A stretch of 64,000 bases of DNA. Source: Woeseia sp. Lineage in GTDB: Bacteria > Pseudomonadota > Gammaproteobacteria > Steroidobacterales > Woeseiaceae. The translations under genes were made by a program, and so were the position numbers. Position 1 is the first letter of the stretch; every line of letters begins with the position of its first letter. Shown here piece by piece: positions 50,208-60,368 of this stretch. The notes beneath the pieces are model-generated. The model was not told the DNA's origin and ran no database searches. It worked only from the letters and a program-made list of their open reading frames with translations. The stretch covers positions 124,001 to 188,000 of the forward strand of contig JAJFKW010000006.1 in assembly GCA_021773015.1 (NCBI GenBank), given 5' to 3'.

Positions 50208-52895
50208 GTGACTGAACTATCACCGCACAGCGATATTGCGCCGATGAATGACTTGTTGGAGCAGTTTTCAATTTCTCTGCCTACAGGTGACACTCGGGCC
50301 AGCGATGCACGCAGCGCCCTAGATTCCGCAAAACTACAGATAAAACAACGGTTTGAGGCTGAGGAGCCCGTCGATGGATTAGTCAGATTGAGCGCGCTGA
50401 TCGTGGATGCAATTCTCAGCGCGCTTTGGCATAGCTCCGCGCCAGATCTGATTGACGTTGTCGCCTACGTTGCGGTTGGTGGCTATGGGCGAGGAGAATT
50501 ACACCCGTCGTCAGACGTCGATATTCTTCTACTGGTGCCGGATGCGCTGTCCGTTGAAAGCGAAAGCGCATTATCGTCATTTGTTACCGATCTGTGGGAT
50601 CTTGGCCTCGAAATTGGTCACAGTGTCAGGACCGTCGAACAATGTGCACAAGAGAGCGCCAGCGATATTTCGGTCGCAACGGCCTTAATGGAAGCGCGTC
50701 TGGTTAGCGGGCCCGAAGCATTGTTTGCCGCAATGGAAGCCGCAGTAGCGGCAGACAAAATATGGCCGTCAGCGGACTTCTTCCGCGCCAAACTAGTAGA
50801 GCAACGAGCGCGGCATCGTCGCTACGACGATACCGCCTATAAATTAGAGCCCAACGTGAAGGGTAGTCCCGGAGGACTACGAGACATCCAGATGATTGGC
50901 TGGGTGGCAAAACGGCAGTTTGGCGGGCGAACGCTGGACGAATTGGTCCAGCACAAATTTCTGACACCGGGACAACTGCGTATTCTGCTTGATGGACAGG
51001 CATTCCTGTGGCGAGTGAGGTTTGCCTTACATTTATTGACCGGACGCAAAGAAGATCGAATCTTGTTCGACCATCAAACTCGATTGGCAACCATTCTGGG
51101 CTACGAAGACGCAAGCTACACGCTCGGTGTAGAGCAAATGATGCAACGATATTACCGAACGGTAATGGAACTCAGCCGCTTGAATGAGATGTTGCTGCAG
51201 CTATTTGAGGAGGTCATTCTCCTCAATCCTGCGGCTAAACCAGAGACACTCAATGCGCGTTTTCAGGTCAAAAATGGATACTTGCAAACGACGAACTCGA
51301 ACGTATTTCGCGACTCACCTTCTGCGCTGCTGGAACTATTCGTTCTACTGCAGGCGCATGACCTTAAAGGTGTCAGCGCGTATACCATCGGTCTGATCAA
51401 ACGAAATCTCTATTTAATCGACGAAGAATTCCGTCAGAACCCGCGCAACCATCGGCTGTTTTTAGATATTTTGCGAGCACCTGAAGGTGTTACGCACGAA
51501 CTGCGGCGGATGAATTTGTACGGTGTGTTGGGCCTCTATATTCCAGCATTCGGTAGAATTGTCGGGCGCATGCAGTACGATCTCTTCCACGCATATACGG
51601 TTGACGAACACACACTTTTTGTTGTGAGTAACCTACGTCGTTTCGCGCTAACGCGCTTCGATCACGAATTTCCACACTGCAGCCCGTTAATGCAATCGTT
51701 CGAGAAACCAGAAATCGTCTATCTCGCCGGTTTGTTTCACGATATCGCCAAAGGGCGCGGCGGCGATCACTCCAAACTTGGCGCGACCGATGCAGAATCT
51801 TTCTGCCTTGAACATGGATTGAGCCAATATGATGCACGCATTGTCGCATGGCTCGTGCGTCATCATCTTGCGCTATCGATGACCGCCCAGAAAAAGGATA
51901 TTAGCGACCCTGATGTCATCAACGAATTCGCAGCCCTTGTTGGCGACAATACACACCTAGATTTCTTGTATGTGCTTACAATTGCCGACGTTCGCGGTAC
52001 TAATCCCGAGCTTTGGAATTCTTGGAAAGCCACTCTTTTTCGCGATTTGTATGAGCTAACGTCACGCGCGTTGCGGCGCGGACTCGAAAACCCAATTGAT
52101 CGTGAGCAACTCATCGCGGAGACTCAAGCAAGCGCGATGAAGGCACTGAATGTTAAAGGAGTCGAGCATAAGCAAATTGACAAAGTTTGGGGGCAAATAA
52201 CCGAAGACTATTTTCTGCGATGCCGAGCGGAACAAATCGCATGGCACACCGAAGTCCTCGCGGATTCGGACATGAGGTCCGAACACGGTTTGGTCGAAGT
52301 TCGACGTCGGCCAAACGGCGACGGTCTGGAAATATTGCTATATACGCCGCGAAGCAAGCGAACGTTTGCTCATGCAACCGGCCTCCTGGATCAATTGGGC
52401 TTCACTATTGTGGACGCACGAATTGTGCCTTTGGACAATGCCTACAGCCTGGATTCATACGTTGTCCTCGAACTCGATCAGCGAATCGATACGGACGATG
52501 CACGTATTGCCAAAATAAGGCGTTCGTTGACGAAAGTGCTCACGACAACGGATGACAATGCGGTTAAAGTCACTCGAGCACAGTCGCGGCAAGCCAAAGT
52601 ATTTCGCACCAAGCCGTCCGTGGTCTGCAGTCAAGAATCCGGCGGACGCCGAACCATCGTGGAATTGGTTGTCGGAGACCGACCTGGGCTGCTGGGACGG
52701 GTCGGCAATCTGTTTATCGAAAAACACATCGATATCGATACCGCGAAAATATTGACAGTCGGAGAACGTGCGGAAGACGTATTTTATGTTACTGACGAGG
52801 ACGGCCAAGCTCTAAGCAATGCGAAAAGCGAAACCTTACGCAAACAATTGATGCAAACGCTTAGTGCCAGTAATTTAGAAAAAAAACAGGAATAA
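50208..52895 (+). CDS. glnD: Bifunctional uridylyltransferase/uridylyl-removing enzyme GlnD
   Basis: Nitrogen sensor that uridylylates PII when glutamine is low and removes UMP when it is high. It is about 895 residues. The nucleotidyltransferase motif is [20 protein letters not shown], a central HD domain is seen in [20 protein letters not shown], and two C-terminal ACT domains follow ([20 protein letters not shown]). I prefer the GTG at 50208 (AGG eight bases upstream) over the TTG at 50202; the ATG at 50244 has no ribosome site. It lies between map and dapD, 7 bases before the latter. Confidence 0.97.
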   Translation: MTELSPHSDIAPMNDLLEQFSISLPTGDTRASDARSALDSAKLQIKQRFEAEEPVDGLVRLSALIVDAILSALWHSSAPDLIDVVAYVAVGGYGRGELHPSSDVDILLLVPDALSVESESALSSFVTDLWDLGLEIGHSVRTVEQCAQESASDISVATALMEARLVSGPEALFAAMEAAVAADKIWPSADFFRAKLVEQRARHRRYDDTAYKLEPNVKGSPGGLRDIQMIGWVAKRQFGGRTLDELVQHKFLTPGQLRILLDGQAFLWRVRFALHLLTGRKEDRILFDHQTRLATILGYEDASYTLGVEQMMQRYYRTVMELSRLNEMLLQLFEEVILLNPAAKPETLNARFQVKNGYLQTTNSNVFRDSPSALLELFVLLQAHDLKGVSAYTIGLIKRNLYLIDEEFRQNPRNHRLFLDILRAPEGVTHELRRMNLYGVLGLYIPAFGRIVGRMQYDLFHAYTVDEHTLFVVSNLRRFALTRFDHEFPHCSPLMQSFEKPEIVYLAGLFHDIAKGRGGDHSKLGATDAESFCLEHGLSQYDARIVAWLVRHHLALSMTAQKKDISDPDVINEFAALVGDNTHLDFLYVLTIADVRGTNPELWNSWKATLFRDLYELTSRALRRGLENPIDREQLIAETQASAMKALNVKGVEHKQIDKVWGQITEDYFLRCRAEQIAWHTEVLADSDMRSEHGLVEVRRRPNGDGLEILLYTPRSKRTFAHATGLLDQLGFTIVDARIVPLDNAYSLDSYVVLELDQRIDTDDARIAKIRRSLTKVLTTTDDNAVKVTRAQSRQAKVFRTKPSVVCSQESGGRRTIVELVVGDRPGLLGRVGNLFIEKHIDIDTAKILTVGERAEDVFYVTDEDGQALSNAKSETLRKQLMQTLSASNLEKKQE

Positions 52896-52902
52896 CAATA
52901 AG

Positions 52903-53721
52903 ATGTTGCAGTTGCAAACTACGATCAACGATGGCTTTGAACGGCGTGACACGTTAACCGGTAAAGAAGCCGATTTGATTCATGCCATAGACGAAGCTAT
53001 CGGCCTGCTCGACAGTGGAGAAGCTCGCGTTGCAGAAAAAATCGATGGCGAATGGCAGGTTAACCAATGGTTGAAAAAGGCTGTGTTACTCAGTTTTCGC
53101 TTTGCGCCGAATAAACTGATGCCCGGCAATCCGAGCAATTTCTACGACAAAGTACCATTGAAATTTGCGGATTTCGACGAGCAACAATTCAAGAGTGCAG
53201 GAGTAAGAGTTGTGCCGGACGCAATCGTTCGTCGTGGGGCACACGTCTCGAAAGATGTCATTCTAATGCCTAGCTATGTCAATATTGGCGCGAATATAGA
53301 TTCTGGAACGCTGGTCGACACTTGGGCCACGGTCGGAAGTTGTGCACAGATTGGAAAAAATGTGCATTTGTCAGGCGGAGTCGGCATCGGCGGGGTTCTC
53401 GAACCCGTTCAGGCAGGCCCAACCATCATTGAGGACAATTGCTTTATTGGCGCAAGGTCCGAAGTGGTTGAAGGGGTAATAGTCGAACAGGGCTGCGTCC
53501 TATCGATGGGCGTGTTTATTGGCCAGAGCACAAGAATTTATAATCGCGAAAGCAAAGAAATAAGCTACGGTCGTGTACCTGCAGGGTCGGTGGTCGTCGC
53601 CGGTAATTTGCCAGCGAAGGATGGCAGTCATTCTTTGTATTGTGCGGTGATAGTCAAACAAGTAGATGCTAAGACGCGCGCAAAAACCAGCTTGAACGAA
53701 CTCCTTCGGCTCGCAGAATAA
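52903..53721 (+). CDS. dapD: Tetrahydrodipicolinate N-succinyltransferase
   Basis: Succinylates tetrahydrodipicolinate in the diaminopimelate/lysine pathway. It has 272 residues. A left-handed beta-helix core holds [20 protein letters not shown] then [20 protein letters not shown]. The C-terminus contains [15 protein letters not shown]. It follows glnD by 7 bases. Its pathway partner dapE is on the same strand but separated by the pst block. Confidence 0.98.
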   Translation: MLQLQTTINDGFERRDTLTGKEADLIHAIDEAIGLLDSGEARVAEKIDGEWQVNQWLKKAVLLSFRFAPNKLMPGNPSNFYDKVPLKFADFDEQQFKSAGVRVVPDAIVRRGAHVSKDVILMPSYVNIGANIDSGTLVDTWATVGSCAQIGKNVHLSGGVGIGGVLEPVQAGPTIIEDNCFIGARSEVVEGVIVEQGCVLSMGVFIGQSTRIYNRESKEISYGRVPAGSVVVAGNLPAKDGSHSLYCAVIVKQVDAKTRAKTSLNELLRLAE

Positions 53722-53756
53722 ATAGTACGACCACCCGTCGTAGAGGAATCACGCCA

Positions 53757-54119
53757 GTGCCAACCATTTACGGAATCAAAAACTGCGACAGTTGCCGCAA
53801 TGCCCGGAAATGGCTGAGCGACAACTCGATTGTGTATCGATTTCACGATCTGCGGGAGGACGGGCTAGAAATCCAGATGTTGGAGCGCTGGAGTGGTCGT
53901 ATAGACTGGCAAAAACTCCTAAACACTCGAAGCACAACGTGGCGCCAACTCCCGCAATCGGTGAAAGACGATATTACGAAAAGCAAAGCGCTTTCCGTTA
54001 TGCTGGAAAATCCCACACTCGTCAAACGACCGGTGGTCGAATCGCACAAATTTATCGCGGTCGGATTTACCGTCGAAAATTACGAAAAAATATTTGAGAA
54101 AATATCGAATCAGCAATGA
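53757..54119 (+). CDS. yffB: ArsC/Spx-family reductase-like protein (YffB)
   Basis: Small thioredoxin-fold protein of 120 residues. GTG start (53757) with AGAGGA upstream. The N-terminus is YGIKNCDSCRNARKWL, followed by YRFHDLREDGL and NTRSTTWRQLP, which match the YffB branch of the ArsC family. No arsenate reductase activity can be assumed. It commonly lies between dap genes (dapD or dapE) in gammaproteobacteria. It converges on pstB with an 11-base gap. Confidence 0.88.
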   Translation: MPTIYGIKNCDSCRNARKWLSDNSIVYRFHDLREDGLEIQMLERWSGRIDWQKLLNTRSTTWRQLPQSVKDDITKSKALSVMLENPTLVKRPVVESHKFIAVGFTVENYEKIFEKISNQQ

Positions 54120-54130
54120 AGTGGCTACCG

Positions 54131-55051
54131 CTAACCAAACCGGCCTGTGATGTAATTTTCCGTAAGCTTATGGGTCGGATTCGTAAATACTTTATTGGTG
54201 TGGTCAACTTCGACAAGCGATCCCAGGTGAAAGTATGCAACGCGCTGAGACACTCGCGCAGCTTGTTGCATAGAATGTGTCACGATGACTATTACGTAAT
54301 TTTGTGACAGTTCGTCGATCAGATCTTCAATACGAGCTGTCGCAATAGGATCTAAGGCCGAGCATGGCTCATCCATCAAGATTACTTCAGGATCCACTGC
54401 AATGGTTCGTGCGATGCATAAACGTTGTTGCTGACCGCCGGATAGGCTGGTGCCCGGATCATCCAAGCGATCTCGCACTTCCTTAAGAAGGCCTGCACGT
54501 TCCAAACTCGTATGCACAATATCGTCTAGCTCGGAGCTATCGGCTGCCAGCCCATGAATTCTCGGGCCATATGCAACATTGTCGTAGATAGTCTTTGGAA
54601 ACGGGTTCGGTTTTTGAAATACCATGCCGACGCGAGCACGTAAGAGTACCGGGTCAAGGTGTTTGCTGTATATATCTTGTCCATCAAGCAGAAACGTACC
54701 GGAAACCCTCGCGCTTTCGACAGAGTCATTCATCCTGTTTAGACAACGCAGAAATGTCGACTTCCCGCAGCCCGATGGACCAATGAGCGCTACGACTTCA
54801 TTCTTGCCAATTTCAAGACTGACATCCTTGATCGCATGGTTGTCCCCGTAGTAAACATTCACGTTCTCAGTAATGAAATGCGGGTTAGCGCATTTCGGGT
54901 TGCCAACTGTTTCTCCAGTTTCCTCAAACATCTTATCCAAAACTCGCGATGCGTCTGCCGCTGCGCGCAATTCGGAACCGCGTTCGCCGGCCTCAGGAGT
55001 TTCACCTGGCACGGGCTGCAATTCATTTTCAGTGGACATCCTATTGCTCAT
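54131..55051 (-). CDS. pstB: Phosphate ABC transporter ATP-binding protein PstB
   Basis: ATPase of the high-affinity phosphate uptake system. Walker [19 protein letters not shown] signature [18 protein letters not shown] and Walker [17 protein letters not shown]. From the ATG at 55051 (GAGG upstream) it has 306 residues, with an extra acidic N-terminus of about 50 residues ahead of the usual start ([19 protein letters not shown]). ATGs at 55060 and 55039 are alternatives. It lies 55 bases after pstA. Confidence 0.96.
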   Translation of the reverse strand: MSNRMSTENELQPVPGETPEAGERGSELRAAADASRVLDKMFEETGETVGNPKCANPHFITENVNVYYGDNHAIKDVSLEIGKNEVVALIGPSGCGKSTFLRCLNRMNDSVESARVSGTFLLDGQDIYSKHLDPVLLRARVGMVFQKPNPFPKTIYDNVAYGPRIHGLAADSSELDDIVHTSLERAGLLKEVRDRLDDPGTSLSGGQQQRLCIARTIAVDPEVILMDEPCSALDPIATARIEDLIDELSQNYVIVIVTHSMQQAARVSQRVAYFHLGSLVEVDHTNKVFTNPTHKLTENYITGRFG

Positions 55052-55106
55052 TCCGATCATCCTCGTACCCACCCGCAAATTTGCCAAGCCCAATATTCAT
55101 TTATCG

Positions 55107-56393
55107 TTACCACTTTCTCTCAATCCGCTTGCGCATGATCACGGCGCTAAGGTTCATTAGCAGCAAGAAGACCAGCAAAACGATGATTGCCGCAGACGTT
55201 CGTTCTGCGAATGCGCGCTCAGGGCTATCGGCCCATAGATAAACCTGAACGGGCAGCGCGGTGGATGGATCCGTAAAGCTACCCGGAACATCGACAATAA
55301 AAGCGACCATACCGATCATCAACAGCGGTGCGGACTCACCTAGCGCACGACTCATACCAATGATTGCACCCGTCAACATGCCTGGAAGTGCTAATGGTAT
55401 AACATGATGAAAGACAACCTGCATTCGCGAAGCCCCTAGTGCCAAAGCCGCATCTCTTATCGACGGGGGTACCGATTTGATCGCGGCGCGCGAGGCAATA
55501 ATAATCACCGGCAATGTCAGCAATGACAGCGCTAAACCGCCAACGAGAGGCGCCGACCTGGGGAGTCCCATCCAGTTGATAAATACTGCGAGCGCCAGCA
55601 GGCCAAACACAATCGAAGGGACGGCAGCGAGATTATTGATATTCACCTCAATCAAATCTGCCCAGCGATTTTTTGGGGCGAATTCTTCTAGATAAATAGC
55701 CGCAGCCGCACCGATTGGAAACGAAATCGCGATCGTTACAATAAGCATGTATATGGAACCCACAAGTGCGCCTCTGATTCCGGCGAGCTCCGGTTCTCGC
55801 GAGTCTCCGTTGGTGAACAACGCAGTATTGAATTTGGAGTGAATTTTGCCGCTTGCGACCAATTCATCGACCCAAGCGATCTGTTTGTCGGATAACGTCC
55901 GCTGTGCCGCATCGACAGTCCGGCTTATGTTGTCCTTCATCAGCATGTCGACATTTGAGGATGTCGGTACTGCCAACTGAATGTGAGAGCCGAGCAACGA
56001 ATGATCCTTTCGCAGCAGATCGCGAAGATGGTATGCAGCACCAACACTGACGATTTTTGACAGCTCCCGGCGATCGCGGCGTGACGTGACTTCCGGAAAT
56101 TCGCGGCGTATAGCGTTGCGAACCAGCCCATCGAAATCTGCGTATTCAAGATCTAGCTGACCGGACGGCGCTAGCGCGTCTTCCGAGAACTCAAATTCCA
56201 AAACCACGAACGTCTGCATAAAAGCGGACGAGCCGTTGGCAACGAGTGTGGTAAAGAATACCGCCAGAAAAATAATGCCAACAGCCGTTGCCATCAACCC
56301 AAACACGCGGAAGTTACGTTCACTACGCCGGCGCTTGCCAAGCCCCGCTAAAACTTTGTCGTGCGTCGACAAGCTTTTGATTGTGTCCGTCAT
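55107..56393 (-). CDS. pstA: Phosphate ABC transporter permease PstA
   Basis: Inner-membrane permease of 428 residues. An N-terminal transmembrane helix and a periplasmic insert of about 150 residues (DUF3333-like) precede the conserved permease core of about 240 residues (RGALVGSIYMLIVTIAISFP, the EAA-loop-like ALALGASRMQVVFHHVIPLA). The longer form is common in proteobacteria. It begins 6 bases after pstC. Confidence 0.95.
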   Translation of the reverse strand: MTDTIKSLSTHDKVLAGLGKRRRSERNFRVFGLMATAVGIIFLAVFFTTLVANGSSAFMQTFVVLEFEFSEDALAPSGQLDLEYADFDGLVRNAIRREFPEVTSRRDRRELSKIVSVGAAYHLRDLLRKDHSLLGSHIQLAVPTSSNVDMLMKDNISRTVDAAQRTLSDKQIAWVDELVASGKIHSKFNTALFTNGDSREPELAGIRGALVGSIYMLIVTIAISFPIGAAAAIYLEEFAPKNRWADLIEVNINNLAAVPSIVFGLLALAVFINWMGLPRSAPLVGGLALSLLTLPVIIIASRAAIKSVPPSIRDAALALGASRMQVVFHHVIPLALPGMLTGAIIGMSRALGESAPLLMIGMVAFIVDVPGSFTDPSTALPVQVYLWADSPERAFAERTSAAIIVLLVFLLLMNLSAVIMRKRIERKW

Positions 56394-56399
56394 TTGAGA

Positions 56400-57788
56400 T
56401 TACTCATATTGTTCACGGTATTTTCGCACCACTTGAATTCCCAACACATTAAGCGCCAACGTTACGACGAAAAGCATCAAGCCCAGCGCAAAAGCTGCTA
56501 ACGTCTTAGCACTGTCAAATTCCTGATCGCCAATCAACAGCGTAACGATTTGCACAGTGACGGTGGTTACCGCCTCGAATGGGTTTGCCGTCAGATTCGC
56601 TGCCAATCCGGCGGCCATCACGACGATCATCGTCTCACCGATGGCACGTGAAACGGCGAGCAGGATACCGCCGACAATACCTGGCAATGCCGCTGGCAAG
56701 ATAACCATCTTTATCGTCTCTGACAGCGTCGACCCAAGACCAAGCGCGCCGTCACGCATTGCGGATGGCACTGCATTGATAGCATCATCAGAAAGTGATG
56801 AAACCAAGGGTATGATCATGATGCCCATCACCAACCCTGCCGCTAACGCACTTTCTGAGGCTACAGCGAACCCTAACGACTCACCCATCGTACGGATAGC
56901 TGGCGCGACAGTGAGGGCAGCAAAAAAACCGTAAACGACAGTTGGAATGCCGGCAAGGACTTCCAACAAGGGCTTGGCGACCGCGCGTATTCTGCTGCTC
57001 GAGTACTCCGACAGGTAGATTGCTGTCATTAAACCAACAGGTACTGCAACAATCATTGCGATTGCCGTGATCAACAGCGTACCCGTGAACAACGGTACCG
57101 CGCCAAAACTGCCGGACGATCCCACTTGATCGCTGCGAATCGCTGTTTGAGGGCTCCACTCTAGACCGAAGAGAAAATCGATTGCCGACACTTCCCGAAA
57201 AAATCTGATCGCCTCGAACAGTACGGACAATACAATGCCTATAGTTGTGAGGATGGCAATACTCGACGCAAGAATTAGCACTGCGCTGATAATTTGCTCT
57301 ACTCGATTACGGGCACGAAAATCTGGCGTTATTCGTCGCCAGGACACGATAGCGCTTAAGGCGGCAACACTGATGGCAAATACAGCAAGAATTTTTCGAC
57401 TGTCTATGGTGAGCTGATTAAATCGCTCGGCTGCAGCCTGCATGATGGCATCCGCGTTTCCGGAAATCGCGTCGCCGGTAGCGAGGTTGATAATATTACC
57501 CAGTAGCAGGTTCACCTCACCTTCAGATAGTGCCTGATGCGCCTGCGGCAGACCATCCATAACCAGGGCAACTATTACCCTTGGTTCTAAATAAACCCAG
57601 ACCATGACTAACAATGATGCCGGCAACAGGCACCAAAGGGCGGTGAAATAGCCGTAATAACCAGGGAGCGAGTGCAGGCGAAGAATTTTTCTCGGTCCAC
57701 CGACCAGACGCAGCGACCTTGCACGGCCCGCAAAAAAGCTTGCCAGCATCAGTGCGACTATCGCCAATATTATTGTGATCAGCTCCAT
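56400..57788 (-). CDS. pstC: Phosphate ABC transporter permease PstC
   Basis: Companion permease to PstA, 462 residues, with an additional N-terminal membrane region as in the long PstC type. The core has PLLEVLAGIPTVVYGFFAAL and the EAA-like segment GALGLGSTLSETIKMVILPA. The start ATG (57788) has no clear ribosome site. It lies downstream of the pstS-pstC hairpin. Confidence 0.95.
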   Translation of the reverse strand: MELITIILAIVALMLASFFAGRARSLRLVGGPRKILRLHSLPGYYGYFTALWCLLPASLLVMVWVYLEPRVIVALVMDGLPQAHQALSEGEVNLLLGNIINLATGDAISGNADAIMQAAAERFNQLTIDSRKILAVFAISVAALSAIVSWRRITPDFRARNRVEQIISAVLILASSIAILTTIGIVLSVLFEAIRFFREVSAIDFLFGLEWSPQTAIRSDQVGSSGSFGAVPLFTGTLLITAIAMIVAVPVGLMTAIYLSEYSSSRIRAVAKPLLEVLAGIPTVVYGFFAALTVAPAIRTMGESLGFAVASESALAAGLVMGIMIIPLVSSLSDDAINAVPSAMRDGALGLGSTLSETIKMVILPAALPGIVGGILLAVSRAIGETMIVVMAAGLAANLTANPFEAVTTVTVQIVTLLIGDQEFDSAKTLAAFALGLMLFVVTLALNVLGIQVVRKYREQYE

Positions 57789-57830
57789 TTACGTGAGTCG
57801 CTCCGTTTAGCGCCCGTGACAAAAACGCAA

Positions 57831-57871
57831 CGACTCGATACTTTTCGCATTCGTTGCGAAAGCTCAAGTCG
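57831..57871 (-). terminator. pstS-pstC intergenic hairpin
   Basis: A 7-bp stem (TTTCGCA 57843-57849 with TGCGAAA 57855-57861, 5-base loop) is extended by an outer 5-bp stem (CGACT 57831-57835 with AGTCG 57867-57871) across an internal loop. On the minus strand TTGCGTTTTTG follows. It may act as a partial terminator or mRNA stabiliser, keeping PstS in excess of the membrane subunits. Confidence 0.55.
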
Positions 57872-57973
57872 CCGCGCCCAATCGCCCAGCCAATTTATAG
57901 TTTTGAGACCTAAATCTGGACGACGAATTTCATATTGATTACATCCGCGAAAGGTTAGCGAGCAATCAACCGA

Positions 57974-59050
57974 TTAATGGCTTGCCATAGTCAGTGGCTC
58001 CAGATCGCGAACTGACGCAGCGATTTCCATACGCTCTTCTGTTGGCATCGGAATCAATCCGCGGTCGGACAGGTAGCCTTCCTCTCCCCAAGCTCGTTCA
58101 CTGGTGAATTCCCGAAGAAATTCCCGCAAACCAGGAATTACTCCAACATGTGCCTTTTTTACGTAAAAGTACAAAGGTCTCGATACTGGATAGCTTCCGT
58201 TAGCAATTGCGTCGAACGTAGGCGAATGGCCATCAACTAGTGCACCCCTAACTTTCTCGGCATTTTGATCCAGGAAGCTAAACCCAAATATTCCAAATGC
58301 CGACGGGTTTGCAACCAATTTCTGAACGATGAGATTGTCATTTTCCCCTGCTTCGACGAATGCACCGTCTTCGCGAACAGTGTGACAAATTATCTTATAC
58401 CGGTTCTTGTCATGATCCTTTAGCGACTTTATCCACGAAAAAGTCTTGCAACCACCCTCCATCGCCAATTCGACGAATGCATCCCGCGTTCCGGAAGTCG
58501 GCGGCGGTCCTAAGATTTCGATCTTTACGGCCGGAAGATCGCTGTTTACTTCGTTCCAGCTTGTATATGGGTTGTCGATCAGCTCACCCTCGGCACCGCT
58601 CGGTACCTGTTTCGCAAGCGCCAAAAATATGTCGCGTCTGGATACGGACATTGTCGGTGCGTTGACGGAGTTCGCAAGGACAATTCCGTCATAACCGATC
58701 TTGACTTCAACAATCTCAGTTACACCGCTTTTTGCGCAGCCTGCCACCTCCGACGACTTAATCGCTCGCGATGCATTGGCAATATCTGGATGGCCAATGC
58801 CAACGCCGTCGCAAAATAGTTTTAGCCCGCCCCCAGAGCCGGTAGACTCGACCTTTGGCGTACGAAATTTGCTTGAACGGCCAAATCGTTCTGCCACAAC
58901 GGTAGAAAATGGGTAAACCGTTGACGACCCGACAACATATATATAGTCCCGACTAGATTGTGCATTCGCACCGTTTGTCGCCAAAATTCCTATGAGCGCG
59001 CTCATGAGCAGTAAGATAATGTTAAATTTGCGTGCCGTTGCTGTCGTCAC
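57974..59050 (-). CDS. pstS: Phosphate-binding periplasmic protein PstS
   Basis: Solute-binding protein for phosphate, about 358 residues. The GTG at 59050 has GGAG nine bases upstream and gives a normal Sec signal (FNIILLLMSALIGILATNGA, then NAQSS); the ATG at 59080 lacks a ribosome site. Mature features are IYVVGSSTVYPFSTVVAERF, ESTGSGGGLKLFCDGVG and PPPTSGTRDAFVELAMEGG, the phosphate-pocket loops. It heads pstS-pstC-pstA-pstB. A recognisable Pho box was not found upstream. Confidence 0.95.
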   Translation of the reverse strand: MTTATARKFNIILLLMSALIGILATNGANAQSSRDYIYVVGSSTVYPFSTVVAERFGRSSKFRTPKVESTGSGGGLKLFCDGVGIGHPDIANASRAIKSSEVAGCAKSGVTEIVEVKIGYDGIVLANSVNAPTMSVSRRDIFLALAKQVPSGAEGELIDNPYTSWNEVNSDLPAVKIEILGPPPTSGTRDAFVELAMEGGCKTFSWIKSLKDHDKNRYKIICHTVREDGAFVEAGENDNLIVQKLVANPSAFGIFGFSFLDQNAEKVRGALVDGHSPTFDAIANGSYPVSRPLYFYVKKAHVGVIPGLREFLREFTSERAWGEEGYLSDRGLIPMPTEERMEIAASVRDLEPLTMASH

Positions 59051-59204
59051 CAGATCAGTCTCCGTTAATGTCGTTGGCATGGTTGCACAGCATAATGGCG
59101 GATTGTTACCGAATTATTGCAGCACCGGTAGTAATTTAAGAGACTGAATATATTGAATTTTTTCAAAGCACACGCAGTTACACAGACAACTCGCAACAAC
59201 TAAT

Positions 59205-60368
59205 ATGAGCGCATCTTCCGTGCAGCACCTAAACCAATCAACTGAAATAAAGCTGCTAAATGATCTGCTGCGAAAGCGGTCGGTGACACCGGATGACGCG
59301 GGGTGCCAGGACCTCATAATAGAGCGGCTAAAGCCCCTTGGTTTTCATTGTGAAACGCTGCAATTTGGCGACGTCAGAAATTTGTGGGCGCGCAGGGGCA
59401 CCGTGGCGCCAGTCCTGGTATTTGCCGGCCACACCGATGTGGTACCAAGCGGTGATCGAAAAGACTGGCAATCCGATCCGTTCGAGCCAACTGAGCGCAA
59501 CGGACACATTTACGGTCGCGGCAGCGCCGATATGAAAAGTGGGCTCTCCGCCATGATCGTTGCTGCCGAAAATTTTGTCTCAGAGTACCCAGATCACCTT
59601 GGTAGCATCGCTTTCTTAATCACCAGCGACGAAGAAGGCCGAGCTCGCGACGGCACACTAAAAGTCATCGAAACGCTGCAGTCGCGAAACGAAAAACTGG
59701 ACTGGTGTATCGTCGGCGAACCTTCGAGCACCAATCGCCTGGGTGATAACGTTCGCGTTGGACGGCGCGGGTCGTTGAGCGGCCAATTGACGGTGCACGG
59801 AATACAGGGACATGTCGCCTATCCGCAGCTCGCCGATAATCCGATTACCCGCGCCGCGCCCTTGATCGCAGAACTAACATCTCGCCAATGGGATAAAGGC
59901 AATGCCCATTTTCCACCGACCAGTTTTCAAATCGTTGATATACGCAGCGGCGCTGGCGCACCAAATGTAACGCCGGCGGAATTTCACGCACGCTTCAACT
60001 TCCGTTACTCCACCGTGTGGAATCACGAGCAACTGAGAAGCGAAACCGAAGCAATACTTGATCGTCATAAACTGAACTATGAATTGAACTGGCACCTGTC
60101 TGGAGAGCCGTTCTTAACCAAGCCAGGTAAACTAATTGATGCAACGTCGGCTGCGATTGAGGCAGTGAAAGGCACCCGTCCTGAGCTTTCAACCGGTGGT
60201 GGTACATCCGATGGAAGATTCATCGCACCGGCGGGCGTCGATGTCGTTGAGGTTGGTCCGATAAATGCAACGATTCACAAAGTCAATGAGTGTGTCTGCA
60301 TACAGGACGTCATCGACCTTCGAAAGATTTATGAAGCGCAAATGCACTTGATGCTAGTTAAAAACTAA
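59205..60368 (+). CDS. dapE: Succinyl-diaminopimelate desuccinylase
   Basis: Zinc enzyme of the lysine/meso-DAP pathway. It has 387 residues. Metal ligands are in VLVFAGHTDVVPSGDRKDW and GRGSADMKSGLSAMI. The catalytic Glu is in FLITSDEEGRARDGT, and the C-terminal His is in NATIHKVNECVCIQD. It is on the plus strand, divergent from pstS. Its stop overlaps the dsbB stop by 4 bases (convergent). Confidence 0.98.
   Translation: MSASSVQHLNQSTEIKLLNDLLRKRSVTPDDAGCQDLIIERLKPLGFHCETLQFGDVRNLWARRGTVAPVLVFAGHTDVVPSGDRKDWQSDPFEPTERNGHIYGRGSADMKSGLSAMIVAAENFVSEYPDHLGSIAFLITSDEEGRARDGTLKVIETLQSRNEKLDWCIVGEPSSTNRLGDNVRVGRRGSLSGQLTVHGIQGHVAYPQLADNPITRAAPLIAELTSRQWDKGNAHFPPTSFQIVDIRSGAGAPNVTPAEFHARFNFRYSTVWNHEQLRSETEAILDRHKLNYELNWHLSGEPFLTKPGKLIDATSAAIEAVKGTRPELSTGGGTSDGRFIAPAGVDVVEVGPINATIHKVNECVCIQDVIDLRKIYEAQMHLMLVKN

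Noticed and set aside
59160-59200. Pho box upstream of pstS (TTGTCTGTGTAACTGCGTG on the minus strand)
   Set aside because: The half-sites match poorly and the spacing is off by one from the 7-4-7 pattern.
59280-59310. GTCAT and GTCAC elements inside the 5' end of dapE as a distal pst Pho box
   Set aside because: The spacing is 7-3-7, it lies within coding sequence and it is far from the pstS start.
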